DNA from: Candidatus Udaeobacter sp.
Lineage (GTDB): Bacteria; Verrucomicrobiota; Verrucomicrobiia; Chthoniobacterales; UBA10450
Direction: 5' to 3'
DNA length: 32,038 nt
NCBI GenBank assembly: GCA_013372845.1
Contig: JAALOD010000024.1
Location: forward strand, 1-32,038
The translations under genes and the position numbers were made by a program. The notes under the pieces were generated by a model. It was not told the DNA's origin and did no database searches. It saw only the letters and a program-made list of their open reading frames with translations. Numbering within the stretch: position 1 is the stretch's first letter; each line of letters starts with the position of its first letter. Positions 1 to 12,129 of this stretch are shown here, piece by piece.

Positions 1-156
<156 letters not shown>

Positions 157-240
157 CACCCCACCGGCGGGCACGCCGAGGCCTGTTCACATCTCCTTTT
201 TCCCTTCGTTTGCTTCTGTTAGCTTTTCGCTAATCGACGG

Positions 241-1885
241 CTACTGACCGCGGCTGGTGGGATCCACGCCGGCAAAGGTGAGAAAGTCGATCATACGAAA
301 GCTTGCCGGTGTTCCGTCGTGTGTGGGCAGCGTTGGAACCCAGTTCGGTTGCACGCTAAGGTAAGAGTCAGGGTCTAGCTGAAGCAGTCCGATGAATACT
401 TCGGCTACGATACGCGCGCCCATAGAGCCGAGACGTAGTCCATCCTCCCTCAACTGAGCTTCTTTCAGGATGTAATAGAAAAGCGGAGTCGATTGACAAA
501 CTCGGGACGAATCGTCTGCAGCTCAGCCAGCTCGGTGTCACTGAGTGGTGGGATGCCCATCTCGCGCGCGATGCGTTGACCGGAGGGAAGCTGCCAAGTC
601 AGACACCTTAATAAATTGCGTTGCATCAGCGAGTCCGGCGGCATCCCATTGAATATCGTCCCCAGCGGAAGGCGGAAGAGTGGCGTCGAAACTATTGTGT
701 CGATCTTTTGTTCGGCGCGCATCGGCACTGAAAGCGCCGCCGAAATCGAAGAAAGTCTGCCAGCCGATAAAGCGCCTCGGAGCTCTCGCGCCGCCACGCA
801 AGTCCACGGGTCGGAGCTACCTTCCCCGCCGGGTCGAAAATCATACCAAAGAATGGCTGTCCATTATCCCCGTGGAGATTGGCGCGGTATGAGGGCCGCA
901 CCATGCTGTGCCCAAATCGGTAGGTGATCTGGAACTCTACCGGAATAAACGCCTGGTTGTGTAACGGGTTATAGAAATGGCGACCATTTGTTAGACATCA
1001 TCATCACCGACTGAGGAGAACGTGTGGCAGGAACTCGTGAACGATCATCCACTGTAGTGCCACACGGTCAGGCGATGGCTTGAAGTAAGCGAATGTCGGT
1101 GATCGATGGATTCTGTGATCGAATGAGATCCACTGCATGGTTATGAAACAAAAGAAAGCCGCATGCAGACCGGCGATCATCATGTTCTCATCGTTCCGTG
1201 GGTCACCGATAATCGCCACGTGGTTAATCGGATCTCGCGGCAAGTCCTCGAACTGGCCACCGTTTTCGATTCGGAATTTGATGGGATCAGCCGGATCGTA
1301 TAACTCCGGGTTACCGCCTGGGCCGCCAGCGTAAACGGAGTCCAGATCAAAGAAGCAAGTGCGAGCGTTTTGTGAAATGATGGGCTGCGTCGGAAATCCG
1401 AGTCGGGACCTCTGGTCAAACGTCATATCATGGTCAAGGAACTGGCCGAAGAACGTCACTCCAGCGGTGTGCGTTGGATTGTTCCGGTTGATCAGACTGA
1501 GATTAGGATCCACGATCAGCGCCACAGGGCCTGCTGCCAGATCGTCGTTCGCATCCATGATCCCGCCCGGACTACCGAGCCCCATAAGAGCGTCGCGAAC
1601 CGCATTCGTTGGCGGGGCGAACGGTGGCAAATTACGGAACATCCGACCAAAATTTCCGGTCAGCGCTGGATCTGGAGGCGGTGCGGCGTTAGTGGCTTGC
1701 GCTTTCGATAAAACCCCAAAGCCGGCGAGCGCGAGGGCGATGAAAAGCCCAAAGCCGCCGAGCAACCCGGCGATTAGTAGATACGTCCCCCGGAGAGGCG
1801 AGCGGTGAATCAAATTTCTGGGGTCAATGTTTGAACCGTTCATGATGTGATTTCCTCCTATTGTTTTGGCCTTCTGGGCATCCAT
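241..1885 (-). pseudogene. Animal-type heme peroxidase family gene, disrupted by several frameshifts
   Basis: N-terminal ORF (1004..1885) carries FFGQFLDHDMTFD, RNDENMMIAGLHAAFF and QWMIVHEFLPHVLL. Homologous sequence continues in other minus-strand frames: MVRPSYRANLHGDNGQPFFG (692..904), TPLFRLPLGTIFNGMPPDSLMQRNLLR (465..797), and a C-terminal piece (241..453). Confidence 0.8.
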
Positions 1886-2164
1886 TGATGTACTTCGTAA
1901 AATTTTCCGACGCGTTACACCGAAAGTGCAAAAGGCTTAAGATCCCTTCGCAGTGGGTCCGGCATGGCAGGCGCGCATATTCGTCAGATTTTGGAGCAAG
2001 GTGGAAGGCACAGTCCTTAACGCTTTGGCAAAATAGATCTGGCTTTGCGGTCTGATATTTGCGCTTTCGGCGACTAATCTGGCATCGTCTTCAGAGAAGC
2101 CGATCCACCTTTGCAAAGCAAATGCGCTGCTACTTAGACCGCCAGGTCGTTGCAGAGCTCGGCC

Positions 2165-4950
2165 TTATTTCGGCGCGAGAGAGGCGACGATTTTTTCGAA
2201 GCATGGATCGCCGCGCAGCGGGTCCCACCACGGCGAGAGTTTCAGGTGGCCATAGGTGGGAGAGGTTGGATAGCGGAGGGCGACCCCAAGCTGTTGGCAG
2301 GCGAGATCCTTGTTGCCAATCCACGCCGCGATCATCGCGAAACACACGACTATGCGCGTGCCGCTAATCGCATCTTTTTGCACAGGAAGCAGCTCGGTAG
2401 CGCCGCGGCCTTCGTGCAGCGCTTCCTCTTTTCGACCAAGTGCGGCGTCGATGAGACCAAGCACGCAAAGAGCGCCAGCGTCATCAGGGCGGGCGCGAAC
2501 CAGTTTCTCCTGCTCTGCGCGCGCAGCAGTAAATGTGGCACGTGCTTTGGCATCGTCTTTTGTCATCCGAGCGATAAGACCTTCTACAATGCGCGGGCTG
2601 TATTTTACTACCTCGTTACCAACGCTGTCCTCGCCTAGCGCCGCTAAAGCATTGACAGCGGCGGTGGGGTCGCGCTCTGCCAGTGCACAGGTAAGCCAGG
2701 TATCGGCCACACTTTGGATTGCACCAGGGTCTTTCGCGCGGAGTTCATCGATCAATTGATGCAACGGCCCGGTATCGGCTCTCGAATCCAATTCTACCTG
2801 CACGCGCTCTAATTTTGTCTCTACATCGTTCGGCGCGATCGCCAATGCGCGGTTCAAGATGGCTTCTTCCTCGGCGTAACGGCGAAGATCGCGATAAGTG
2901 ATGGCGGTCTGCTCTAGCAAGAGGAAGTTGCGCGGATCGAGATCGATTGCGCGCTCGAGATTGCGTAACGCCTCCTCCTCGTTACCGCCTGGGCGGCGAC
3001 GCTCAATATAACCTTTGAGCTCGAATAACCGAGCGTCATTGCGCAGGGTCTGGCGAGCAGTTTCCAGCTCAACCAGAGCGCCGTCGTAATCGCGGTATCC
3101 ACGGTAAAGATGTCCTGCACGTGCTAGATGGGCTTCGCCTGCATGGGGACGGAGATGAAACGCTGCATCAATCGCTGCTTCAGCTAACGCCAGACGTGCG
3201 GGCGTACGGTCCGCACGAAAGTGGTAAAGCTCATCATGGAGCCACGCGGGTTGGCATGCCTGGAAAAAGGTTGGGTCGTGCGCGACACTTGGTTCAGCAA
3301 ATCGGCCGCTTGCGAGAGGTTCCGCTTGTCGCTCTGGAGTGGTGCTAGAAGCTCCAGGCCAGAATGAGATTTCTGGCGCGGCTATAAGTCGAAAGCGGCG
3401 ATATCGGCGGTCGGTGGACGCTCGATAGCTAGCCTTTCAGCGGGCGAGATTTTAACGTGAAGCTGACCAGCGACCTTTGCGCGATCTCGCTCTGGATGGC
3501 AAACATCTCTTCAAATCGCGATCGTATTGTTCCGCCCAGACGTGCAATCGGTGCGCATCGATCAATTGGGCGTTTATGGCGTAGCCAGGCCCCAGTCTTC
3601 CGGACGCTACCTTCCAACACATGAGATACCCAGTTCTTGACCGATCTGGCGCATGTTGTGTTTGTCGCGATATTGCATGACGCTGGTGCGGCTGATCACC
3701 TTTAGATGGGCAATCTTTGCCAGCTTGGTCAGAAGATCGTCCTGACGCCATCGGCAAGAGGAGGCATCCTTCTTTGTCGTTACTCAGATTTTCAAACGGC
3801 AGAACCGAATTCCCGATGGTGGCGAACGTCCAGCTAGTTCGCTCTTCCAAACGATTACACTTACGCTACTGCCAAAGCGACTAACAACGTCAACTTACAG
3901 TGGTCGTTGGATTCCGTCGCACCCACTTTCTTCCACGAGCGAGAACGCCAGTACGTCGGGCTCAAGTTGGTTCATTGCTTTGTGGCGCTCAGGTCTTCGG
4001 CCGGCCGAGAGCGGAAGAGTACGGCGCGGCGGATCTTTCTCCAGACATTTCAGGCAGATTGTGGAAAGATCGCGATCCACTTTGGATTCCACAGGCGCGG
4101 CGGTCGCGGCTCAGCTTCCAGGAGTAACTTGATAGTTTCGTAGCATTTGTTGTTCTATCGCAAAGGCGGATGACAGTTAAAGTTGGTAGCACTGCACTGA
4201 GCCAATGCATCTTGCACTGGTTAACGGCGTTATTACTGGCCGCTTGTTCCGAGCCATGTAACTGGCAGTGGCCCAGGACTTCCAAGGTCAGGGTAACCTG
4301 CTCTCAGACTCGACTAATCAGGCAAGTCCGAAATCGGTAAGATGCGGTTCGCCTTTTGCTCTAACAGAATATCTTCGGCTTGATGTCTCGATGCAAAATC
4401 CCGTGTTCATGTGCGTATGCACGTTCGAGCCACCTTTGCGATGAGCTCCACAGCGTGCCGGATCGACATCGGCGCGTGTTTAACTACTTCTGTCAAGCTG
4501 GCCGCCTTCGACGAACTTCATGCTGAAGTAGCATTGGCCATCCTCCTGCCTACCTCGTAAATGGACGATACAGGGATGGTCGAGATGGCGGCAACTTCTG
4601 CTTGAACGAAAGCGCTTTGAGGTGCTGGTGCCCATGCCCGATCCAAGGCCTTTAATGCAACGATGCGGTTGAGACTTTCTCCTCCGGCGCGGAACACCCG
4701 CTGACACCGCCCGACTTCTTCCGGTAACTCGATCGCTGGCTAAATAGCGTCACGCATCTGCTGTTTGCGCGCTTGCTTCGCTTTGTCGTTTTGGAAGAAA
4801 GTCGCGTGGTCGCATGACTGGCCGTATCGGGAAGATTCTGGGTGCTGTCTCGGAGCACGCGGTGCAAAGTCGCTTCGGTGCGTCGGAAAAGTTTCGCGCC
4901 GCTTTCAGGCAAGCTCTAAGCTACAGTCGCCATTATCGAAGAACGAGACG
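2165..4950 (-). pseudogene. Ser/Thr protein kinase with C-terminal TolB/FlgO-like and TPR regions, broken into many frames
   Basis: Minus-strand fragments in order: CPECGAKLF-like zinc-ribbon start, LDHPCIV...GQCYFSMKFVEGGQL, HGILHRDIKP (minus strand, ~4390-4420), VDRDLSTICLKCLEKDPPRR, SVLPFENLSNDKE, MLEGSVRKTG...FEEMFAIQSEIAQ, then TPR repeats in ORF 2165..2920 (ERAIDLDPRNFLLLEQTAITYRDLRRYAEEEAILNRALAIAPND). Confidence 0.75.
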
Positions 4951-5045
4951 ACGAATCGGCGAAGACAGGAAACGGTGATGTCGCCGTTCGCCGCTTCGCC
5001 GACTCGCCGTTTCATTCCCTTCTCGTTAAGCCCGGACCACAGTGA

Positions 5046-5875
5046 TTAGATGGCGTAAGTTCGTCTTCGACGTCGCCGGGCGTATAACCGTGTGGGCAAT
5101 TTCCTCCTCGCAATAACGATTTGATAGCGCTGCCGAAATCGATGAAAGGCCTGCCTGACCGCGTTCTCAGTCATGCCTAGTTGCGAAGCAATGTCCCGCC
5201 TGTGAGGGAGCGCCGGGTTCGTCCGGTAACAGTTGCACAAAATCAGGTAAACAACGCAGCATTACCGGCTGCGCGGTATTCATCCTTTGATCGGCTAAGC
5301 ACGCGTTCGGGGACCGTAGAAGCCCAGCGACGCTCGTAAATGCTCCTCAGTCATTACTGGGTCTGCAGGGTTCCATTTCGACCGTTCGTGCGTGCTTAGT
5401 TCTTCGAGCGGGATCAGCGTTTGTCCTTTTCCCGCTTAGCATCCACTTATCCGCGACGCCGTTCGTCGGCCAGGAAAATATTTCAGCGCCCCAAGCAGAT
5501 AAGAAGCAAGCGTCCCTTTTCCTTGCGAACGGCAGTCGAAGACTTCTGCTCCAGCAAATCCGCAAGAAACCCTGCGACATCCTCCGGCTTCCTCTATTAT
5601 ACCTGTCGTTGTGCGAAACCATAAATGGGTCGCCAATAAACGCGGCAAAGCTTTTCAGAGCGCTTTTTGTGCCGCAGGCGATTCACTTTGCGCTTCCAAT
5701 ACCACACTCCAATGTGTGGTAGTAAAGGCATCCCTGTTTTGCCCGACGTTTGCCGAACCATTCGCGTTCGACTCGCGAACATCCGACGCCAGGGCGACTC
5801 AGATTCGCCTCTGTCGTGAGCTTTCAGGGTGACAGGAGGGCTCACGCCGCGTGAAGTAAAAACTCGTGCAGACAA
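5046..5875 (-). pseudogene. ECF-type RNA polymerase sigma factor, frameshifted; lies immediately upstream of the kinase remnant
   Basis: Minus-strand pieces in three frames: SEKLCRVYWRPIYGFA (5597..5875), GTLASYLLGALKYF (5436..5648), THARTVEMEPCRPSND (5347..5622), and HRRDIASQLGMTENAVRQAFHRFRQRYQ (5046..5240, sigma region-4-like HTH). Confidence 0.7.
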
Positions 5876-6072
5876 TCAAGCCTGTAAAATCTGCCGACAG
5901 TGCTTTACCGAACATGCCGGGCTAACTGGATGAGAGTGTGGGACTTTGCAAAATTGGCGCTATCTGGTCTGGCTTTCATAGAGCAGAAACCGAGAACTCT
6001 GGAATCTTGAAGCACGAGCCCACCAAATTTATTCTGAGCGAAAATTGACAAGTGCAACTCGCAATTAATTGG

Positions 6073-7002
6073 ATGACGCGCGCACGTTTTTATCGTCAGC
6101 CGACTGCAACGGGGAAATCGAACTGGCAGCGGATGTCGCTCGTGAAAGAGGGCAGAAATCGTGAGCGCCGACGCGTTTCAAGTTTATCGCGGACTCAGTC
6201 TCCTTACAGCGAAACCGGATGCTTTAACGCTAGCCAAGGCTCCGCATCATCTGATTGGCACAACGCCTCTCCACGAAGAGATGAACGCAGAAAAATATCG
6301 GCGCGCGGCGTCTCGCGCCGTTGAAGAAATTCACTCGCGCGGCAAGCTCGCGATTGTTGTTGGCGGCAGCGGGCTTTATATCAAAGCGCTTACCCACGGA
6401 CTAGCGCCGTTGCCCGAATCCGATCCAAAGCTGCGTGAAAGATTGAACGCCATGAGCTTGGACGAATTGCACACCCAACTTGCCGAACTCTATCCCGAAG
6501 CGGCCCAAAAGATCGACCTGAAGAATCGCCGTCGCGTGGTTCGAGCCGTGGAGATTTGCCTGCGCACCGGAAAGCCGGTGTCGGGGGTTGTAGCCGGAGT
6601 CGGTGACTCCGGCCAGCCGGGATCAACGATCCCGGCTACAGGTGTTTTCGTTTTTCGCGACCGGGAAGAGCTTTATGCCCGCATCAATCAGCGAGTAGAA
6701 GCAATGTTCGAGAACGGCGTGATCGAAGAAGTGCGCGCCGCCGGGAAGGTGAGTTCGACTGCATCGCAGATGATCGGCTTTCGCGAAATTCATGAATTGC
6801 TCGATGGCAAAATGTCGATCTCGCAATGTATCGCCGCGATTCAGCAGGCAACCCGCCGATACGCCAAAAGACAGTTGACCTGGTTTCGGCGACAAACTAA
6901 TTTTTCACCGCTGAACTTGTCGCTTCTTACTCACAACGAAGCAATGATTCTGCTCCGAATGCTTTCGGAGCGGCGAAAGGTTTCGGCGGTTCGCGCAAAG
7001 GG

Positions 7003-7006
<4 letters not shown>
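6073..7006 (+). CDS. miaA: tRNA dimethylallyltransferase; intact ORF 6161..7006, with the N-terminal P-loop segment upstream in shifted frames
   Basis: ORF 6161..7006: SADAFQVYRGLSLLTAKP, IVVGGSGLYIKAL, RRRVVRAVEICLRTGKPVS, FVFRDREELYARINQRVEAMF. Upstream PTATGKS, ELAADVARERG and AEIVSADAF occur in three successive frames. Confidence 0.85.
6589..6640. repeat. Palindromic element A1, in frame inside miaA
   Basis: Inverted ends TGTAGCCGG/CCGGCTACA (9 of 9). Internal perfect stems GCCGGAGT-cggtg-ACTCCGGC and AGCCGGGATC-aac-GATCCCGGCT. Confidence 0.85.
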
Positions 7007-8258
<1,252 letters not shown>

Positions 8259-8277
<19 letters not shown>

Positions 8278-8987
8278 CCAACCAGATCGCGGACGCGGGA
8301 CTCAACGCTCTTCGCAATCTGCGACCAGCCCGTCCGATCGTTGGCGGTGGATGGAAACTGAAGCGGATCCCCGATAGCCAACGTGATCGCGACAGGTCGC
8401 GGAATGTTGCGCTCTGGCGGCAGAGCTTCAAAAGTTCCACCAAGACCACACGGCACGACCGGCACATTGGTTTCCGCGACCAACATCCCCAGTCCGTGCT
8501 TGAAAGGCATCATCGATCCATTGCGACTGCGTCCGCCTTCTGGAAAGATGATGAAGATCGCTCGTTCTTCCTGTAATTTCCGGCGCAGATCGGCAAGCGC
8601 GTGTGGGCCGCAGTTCTTCCGCCACATCGGCAAGGCGTTAAGCATGATTGCCGAAAATGTGCTCGTCACTCTCGTATGAAAAAAGACGTCGCCCGCGGCG
8701 ATGGGAAAGGCACGTTCGCGATGGCGGGGAGTGAGCGCCGCTCCGAGAGCCAGTGCGTCGAGATGACTGCAATGATTCGCGGCGAGCACAAACGGCCCGT
8801 GCGGTGGCAGCTTCTCGCGGCCAACGATCGTTAGTCGGTGTCCGATCGCAAAGTAACTTCGCAGCAGCGAAAAACACACCTGATGCGCAAGGCTCTCAAG
8901 AAGCCCGCTTTCGCGCCTCACGCTGCGGAAGCGCTCGCTCGGAGTCAGGCCGGTGTCGTGGGCAGGTTGGAGGTTCCAGGGTTCCAT
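8259..8987 (-). CDS. 1-acyl-sn-glycerol-3-phosphate acyltransferase-like (PlsC family)
   Basis: ANHCSHLDALAL (HX4D) and FPEGGRSRNGSMMPFKHG motifs. Confidence 0.9.
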
Positions 8988-9997
8988 CAGATTTGCCAGC
9001 CGCTGAAAATTTGCTGCGGTTGGCCGACAGCAAAGCCGACAAAATAATTGACGTAGTGAAACACGGCGGGAGCGACAAGAATCAGACTATCGAACCGATC
9101 GAGAATGCCGCCGTGTCCCGGAATGAGTTTCGAGGTGTCCTTGAGACCGAGGTCACGTTTGATTGAGGAAAGCATCAGATCGCCGAATTGCCCCACTATG
9201 CTGACAATGATGCCAAGTCCCAGCAAACGCACCGGTGTGTCGAGGGCTGTTCCGGACCAGATGAAATGCGCGCCGACCGCAACGAGTGGCGTAGTTAGCG
9301 CGATTGCTCCAAACGCACCTCCTACTGTCTTGTTCGGACTCGTGTTCGGGACAAATTTTCGATGACCAAATAGATGGCCACAGATGTAGGCAAAGATGTC
9401 GTTGAGTTCCACGGCGAAGACGATGAGTAGAAGGATCGGGCGATAGTTCCAATCGTTGGCCATGTAGCCAAGGTTGCCGAGTGCGCTTCCGAAAAGAGCG
9501 AAACCCAGCACACCCAGGCCAACGCGCTGGATGTAGCCCTTAGGCTGATCGGGGATTAACCCGCCAATGGCGATCAGCGCGACCGTGAGCGGAAACAAGG
9601 CAACAAAGAGTCGATACCAATTATCTAACGCGGCAAAAGCGATAAAGAGAATACCGATTACCACGATGAGACTGATGGTTCGTTCCCGAAACAATCCTGT
9701 GATGCGGGCATATTCCCGATAACAAAGAAAACTTAGCGTGGCCACTGCCAGTATCGTCCAGAAAGCGCCTGCAAGAACGGGAACCAGGATGAACAGCGCC
9801 AGCCAGATCCAGGACCGATAACGGTCCCAGAGTTCCTTTCTTTTATCGCTGGTGCTGTTAGCCGCGCGCGTTGCGACAAGAATGAGCACCGGCGCTAAGA
9901 GGAACAGAGCGAGAGCAGTCAGAGTGAGGACAACGGTCACGGGATCGTCAAAAGCGTGACGAAATCCGAAGAGTCGTTCGCGCGTAATTTCGCTCAT
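8987..9997 (-). CDS. cdsA: Phosphatidate cytidylyltransferase
   Basis: Multi-TM protein with C-terminal signature FGHRKFVPNTSPNKTVGGAFGA...SSIKRDLGLKDTSKLIPGHGGILDRFDSL. Start taken at MSEITRERLFG; overlaps upstream and downstream genes. Confidence 0.93.
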   Translation of the reverse strand: MSEITRERLFGFRHAFDDPVTVVLTLTALALFLLAPVLILVATRAANSTSDKRKELWDRYRSWIWLALFILVPVLAGAFWTILAVATLSFLCYREYARITGLFRERTISLIVVIGILFIAFAALDNWYRLFVALFPLTVALIAIGGLIPDQPKGYIQRVGLGVLGFALFGSALGNLGYMANDWNYRPILLLIVFAVELNDIFAYICGHLFGHRKFVPNTSPNKTVGGAFGAIALTTPLVAVGAHFIWSGTALDTPVRLLGLGIIVSIVGQFGDLMLSSIKRDLGLKDTSKLIPGHGGILDRFDSLILVAPAVFHYVNYFVGFAVGQPQQIFSGWQI

Positions 9998-10656
9998 TTC
10001 AGCGCGTGTGCGATTCGGCTGAGTCGGCGAATGACCGTGATTATGCAGCCAACAACAATCATGACGAGCCCCAAAGCCATCAGGCCGATCTGCGAGTCGT
10101 TGAACGTAATGATCTGCCAGGAACGTGGCGTGATTGCCGCGTAAACACAGATGAGCGTGATGACCAACATGCGATGTTGTTTTGCCATCGGTCCGCAAAA
10201 CTCGTTAGGTGCGCCGGCGATTTTTCCGGCGGCGCGAACATAAGCGGTGAAGATTGCCAGGATGGTTGCGATGTAGCCGAGTGTAACGTTTCCGCCCCAC
10301 GCGAATCCGGCGCCAATGAAAACTGCAGCGTCCGAAATGCGATCTGGTATTTCGTTGTAAAGCTCGCCAGCTTTCGAGGTGCGACTCGAAGCAATGGCAA
10401 CCATTCCATCGAGCATGTTGGCAGTCAGACGTAACTGCGCGCCAAGCGCGGCGATGAGCCACAAGATTCGGTAATCAGCAATTGAAGTCATGCCGAGAGC
10501 AATGCCCGCGACAATGCATGTAGACATTCCCGCAATCGAAATTGCGTTAGGCGAAACATTTCGTGAAGCGAGCCAGGCCGTTGACGACTGGGCCCATTTT
10601 CGATTGCGCGTTGCGATTGGGCGGCGGTCAATTGAGTTGCTGGGCGCTTGCTCCAT
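9994..10656 (-). CDS. CDP-alcohol phosphatidyltransferase family protein
   Basis: Motif region NMLDGMVAIASSRTSKAGELYNEIPDRISD matches D-G-x2-A-R-x8-G-x3-D-x3-D with variations. Start taken at MEQAPSNS. Confidence 0.82.
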   Translation of the reverse strand: MEQAPSNSIDRRPIATRNRKWAQSSTAWLASRNVSPNAISIAGMSTCIVAGIALGMTSIADYRILWLIAALGAQLRLTANMLDGMVAIASSRTSKAGELYNEIPDRISDAAVFIGAGFAWGGNVTLGYIATILAIFTAYVRAAGKIAGAPNEFCGPMAKQHRMLVITLICVYAAITPRSWQIITFNDSQIGLMALGLVMIVVGCIITVIRRLSRIAHALK

Positions 10657-10726
10657 AACAGTGCTGGCAACCGATAGCAGGTCATCACCGTAATGTGCAG
10701 AATAAAGTGACGGAACCAGTGACGCA

Positions 10727-10780
10727 GGCAATCCCTGTCTGCGGGAACCTCGCGAGGAGTGGACGGACTCCTGTCCGCCT
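10727..10780. repeat. Two-hairpin palindromic element between divergent genes
   Basis: GCAGGCA-atccc-TGTCTGC and GGACGGAC-tcct-GTCCGCC (each with a G-T wobble on one strand). Confidence 0.5.
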
Positions 10781-10847
10781 GAGGCGATAACAAGATTGCT
10801 GGCCTTGAAACTTGCAGACAAGATTGTCTGCATCACATAATGCGCAT

Positions 10848-11525
10848 ATGACTGCGCGCGAGCGGGTGAAAGAATTAATCAAGGCTTTCCCGAAAGTTTA
10901 CCCCAATGCGCACACGGAGTTGAATTTCAAGAACCCGCTCCAGTTACTGGTAGCGACGATTCTTTCGGCGCAATGCACGGACAAGCGGGTCAATATGGTC
11001 ACGCCCGCCCTGTTCAAGAAATATCGCACGGCAAAAGATTATGCAGACGCGCCGCAGGCCGAGTTCGAAAGTGCAATCAAATCGACGGGGTTCTACCGCG
11101 CGAAAACCAAAAGCATTCGCGGGGCCATGCGCGCAATCGCAGAGAAACACGGTGGAAAAGTTCCAGACACAATGGAGGAACTAAACGCGTTGCCGGGTGT
11201 TGGCCGTAAGACGGCGAATGTGGTGCTAGGCAATGCGTTTGGAAAAAACGAAGGCATTGTGGTGGACACGCACGTGATCCGGTTGTCGCAGCGGCTTGGC
11301 CTGACAAAACACAAAGACGCAGAAAAGATCGAGCTGGATTTGATGAAATTCGTGCCGCGCGAGCATTGGACCGACTGGAGCCATTGGCTCATCTGGCACG
11401 GGCGCCGCCGTTGTTATGCGCGAAAACCGGATTGCAGTCGGTGCGAAGTTTTCCGGTTATGTCCTAGCGGCAAAGTTTTCCTGCGCACTGGGCAGGCAAA
11501 AACGACCGACGCGAACGCTGTTTAA
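10848..11525 (+). CDS. nth: Endonuclease III
   Basis: LLVATILSAQCTDKRVN, LPGVGRKTANVVLG (HhH), VDTHVIRLSQRLGL, C-x6-C-x2-C-x5-C FeS ligands (CYARKPDCSRCEVFRLC). Confidence 0.95.
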   Translation: MTARERVKELIKAFPKVYPNAHTELNFKNPLQLLVATILSAQCTDKRVNMVTPALFKKYRTAKDYADAPQAEFESAIKSTGFYRAKTKSIRGAMRAIAEKHGGKVPDTMEELNALPGVGRKTANVVLGNAFGKNEGIVVDTHVIRLSQRLGLTKHKDAEKIELDLMKFVPREHWTDWSHWLIWHGRRRCYARKPDCSRCEVFRLCPSGKVFLRTGQAKTTDANAV

Positions 11526-12004
11526 CGCGTGCGTTCAGCGCTTTCAACAGGCTCGGCGTCACGTGAAGGACTTGTTTCGTCATCCTCGGCTCGTGTGCGC
11601 ATCCGTCGAAATTGTTCCTCGAGCTTCTTCAGCTCTTCGTCGGAAAGATCCTCGAGATCGACGAGTTCATTGCGTGCGTCTTTGATTGCTCGAATCAGTT
11701 CGTCCAATTTCAAATGAACTGCTTTAGCGTCGCGGTTTTGCGTGTTCTGAATCAGGAACACCATCAGGAACGTGATAATGGTCGTAGCAGTGTTGATGAT
11801 CAGTTGCCACGTATCGGAGAAATGAAATGTGGGGCCAGTTAGAAGCCAAACAAGGATGACCAGCACAGCTCCAGCAAATGCCCAGGCGCTGCCGAGTATG
11901 ACGGAGGAACGACGCGCGAAAATTCGGAACGCGTCACTGACGACGCAAAAGAAATCACGTTCCTGCCCGTCTTTCTTCGGTTTTTCGGTCTGGGTCTTGC
12001 TCAA
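11522..12004 (-). CDS. Low-affinity iron permease family-like membrane protein
   Basis: Two to three TM segments with TWQLIINTATTIITFLMVFLIQNTQNRDAKAVHLKLDELI, typical of this family. Confidence 0.8.
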   Translation of the reverse strand: MSKTQTEKPKKDGQERDFFCVVSDAFRIFARRSSVILGSAWAFAGAVLVILVWLLTGPTFHFSDTWQLIINTATTIITFLMVFLIQNTQNRDAKAVHLKLDELIRAIKDARNELVDLEDLSDEELKKLEEQFRRMRTRAEDDETSPSRDAEPVESAERTR

Positions 12005-12129
12005 TGCTACTTTAGTTTTCGCGCGTGAGTCCTAGATTGCGCGCAGAAAACGCGCTGGCTGTTCAGACCTTGTGCAGAGAGCGGGATTGATTTTCCCGCC
12101 GGTTTAGGGAACACTTAGCTCCCGAATTC

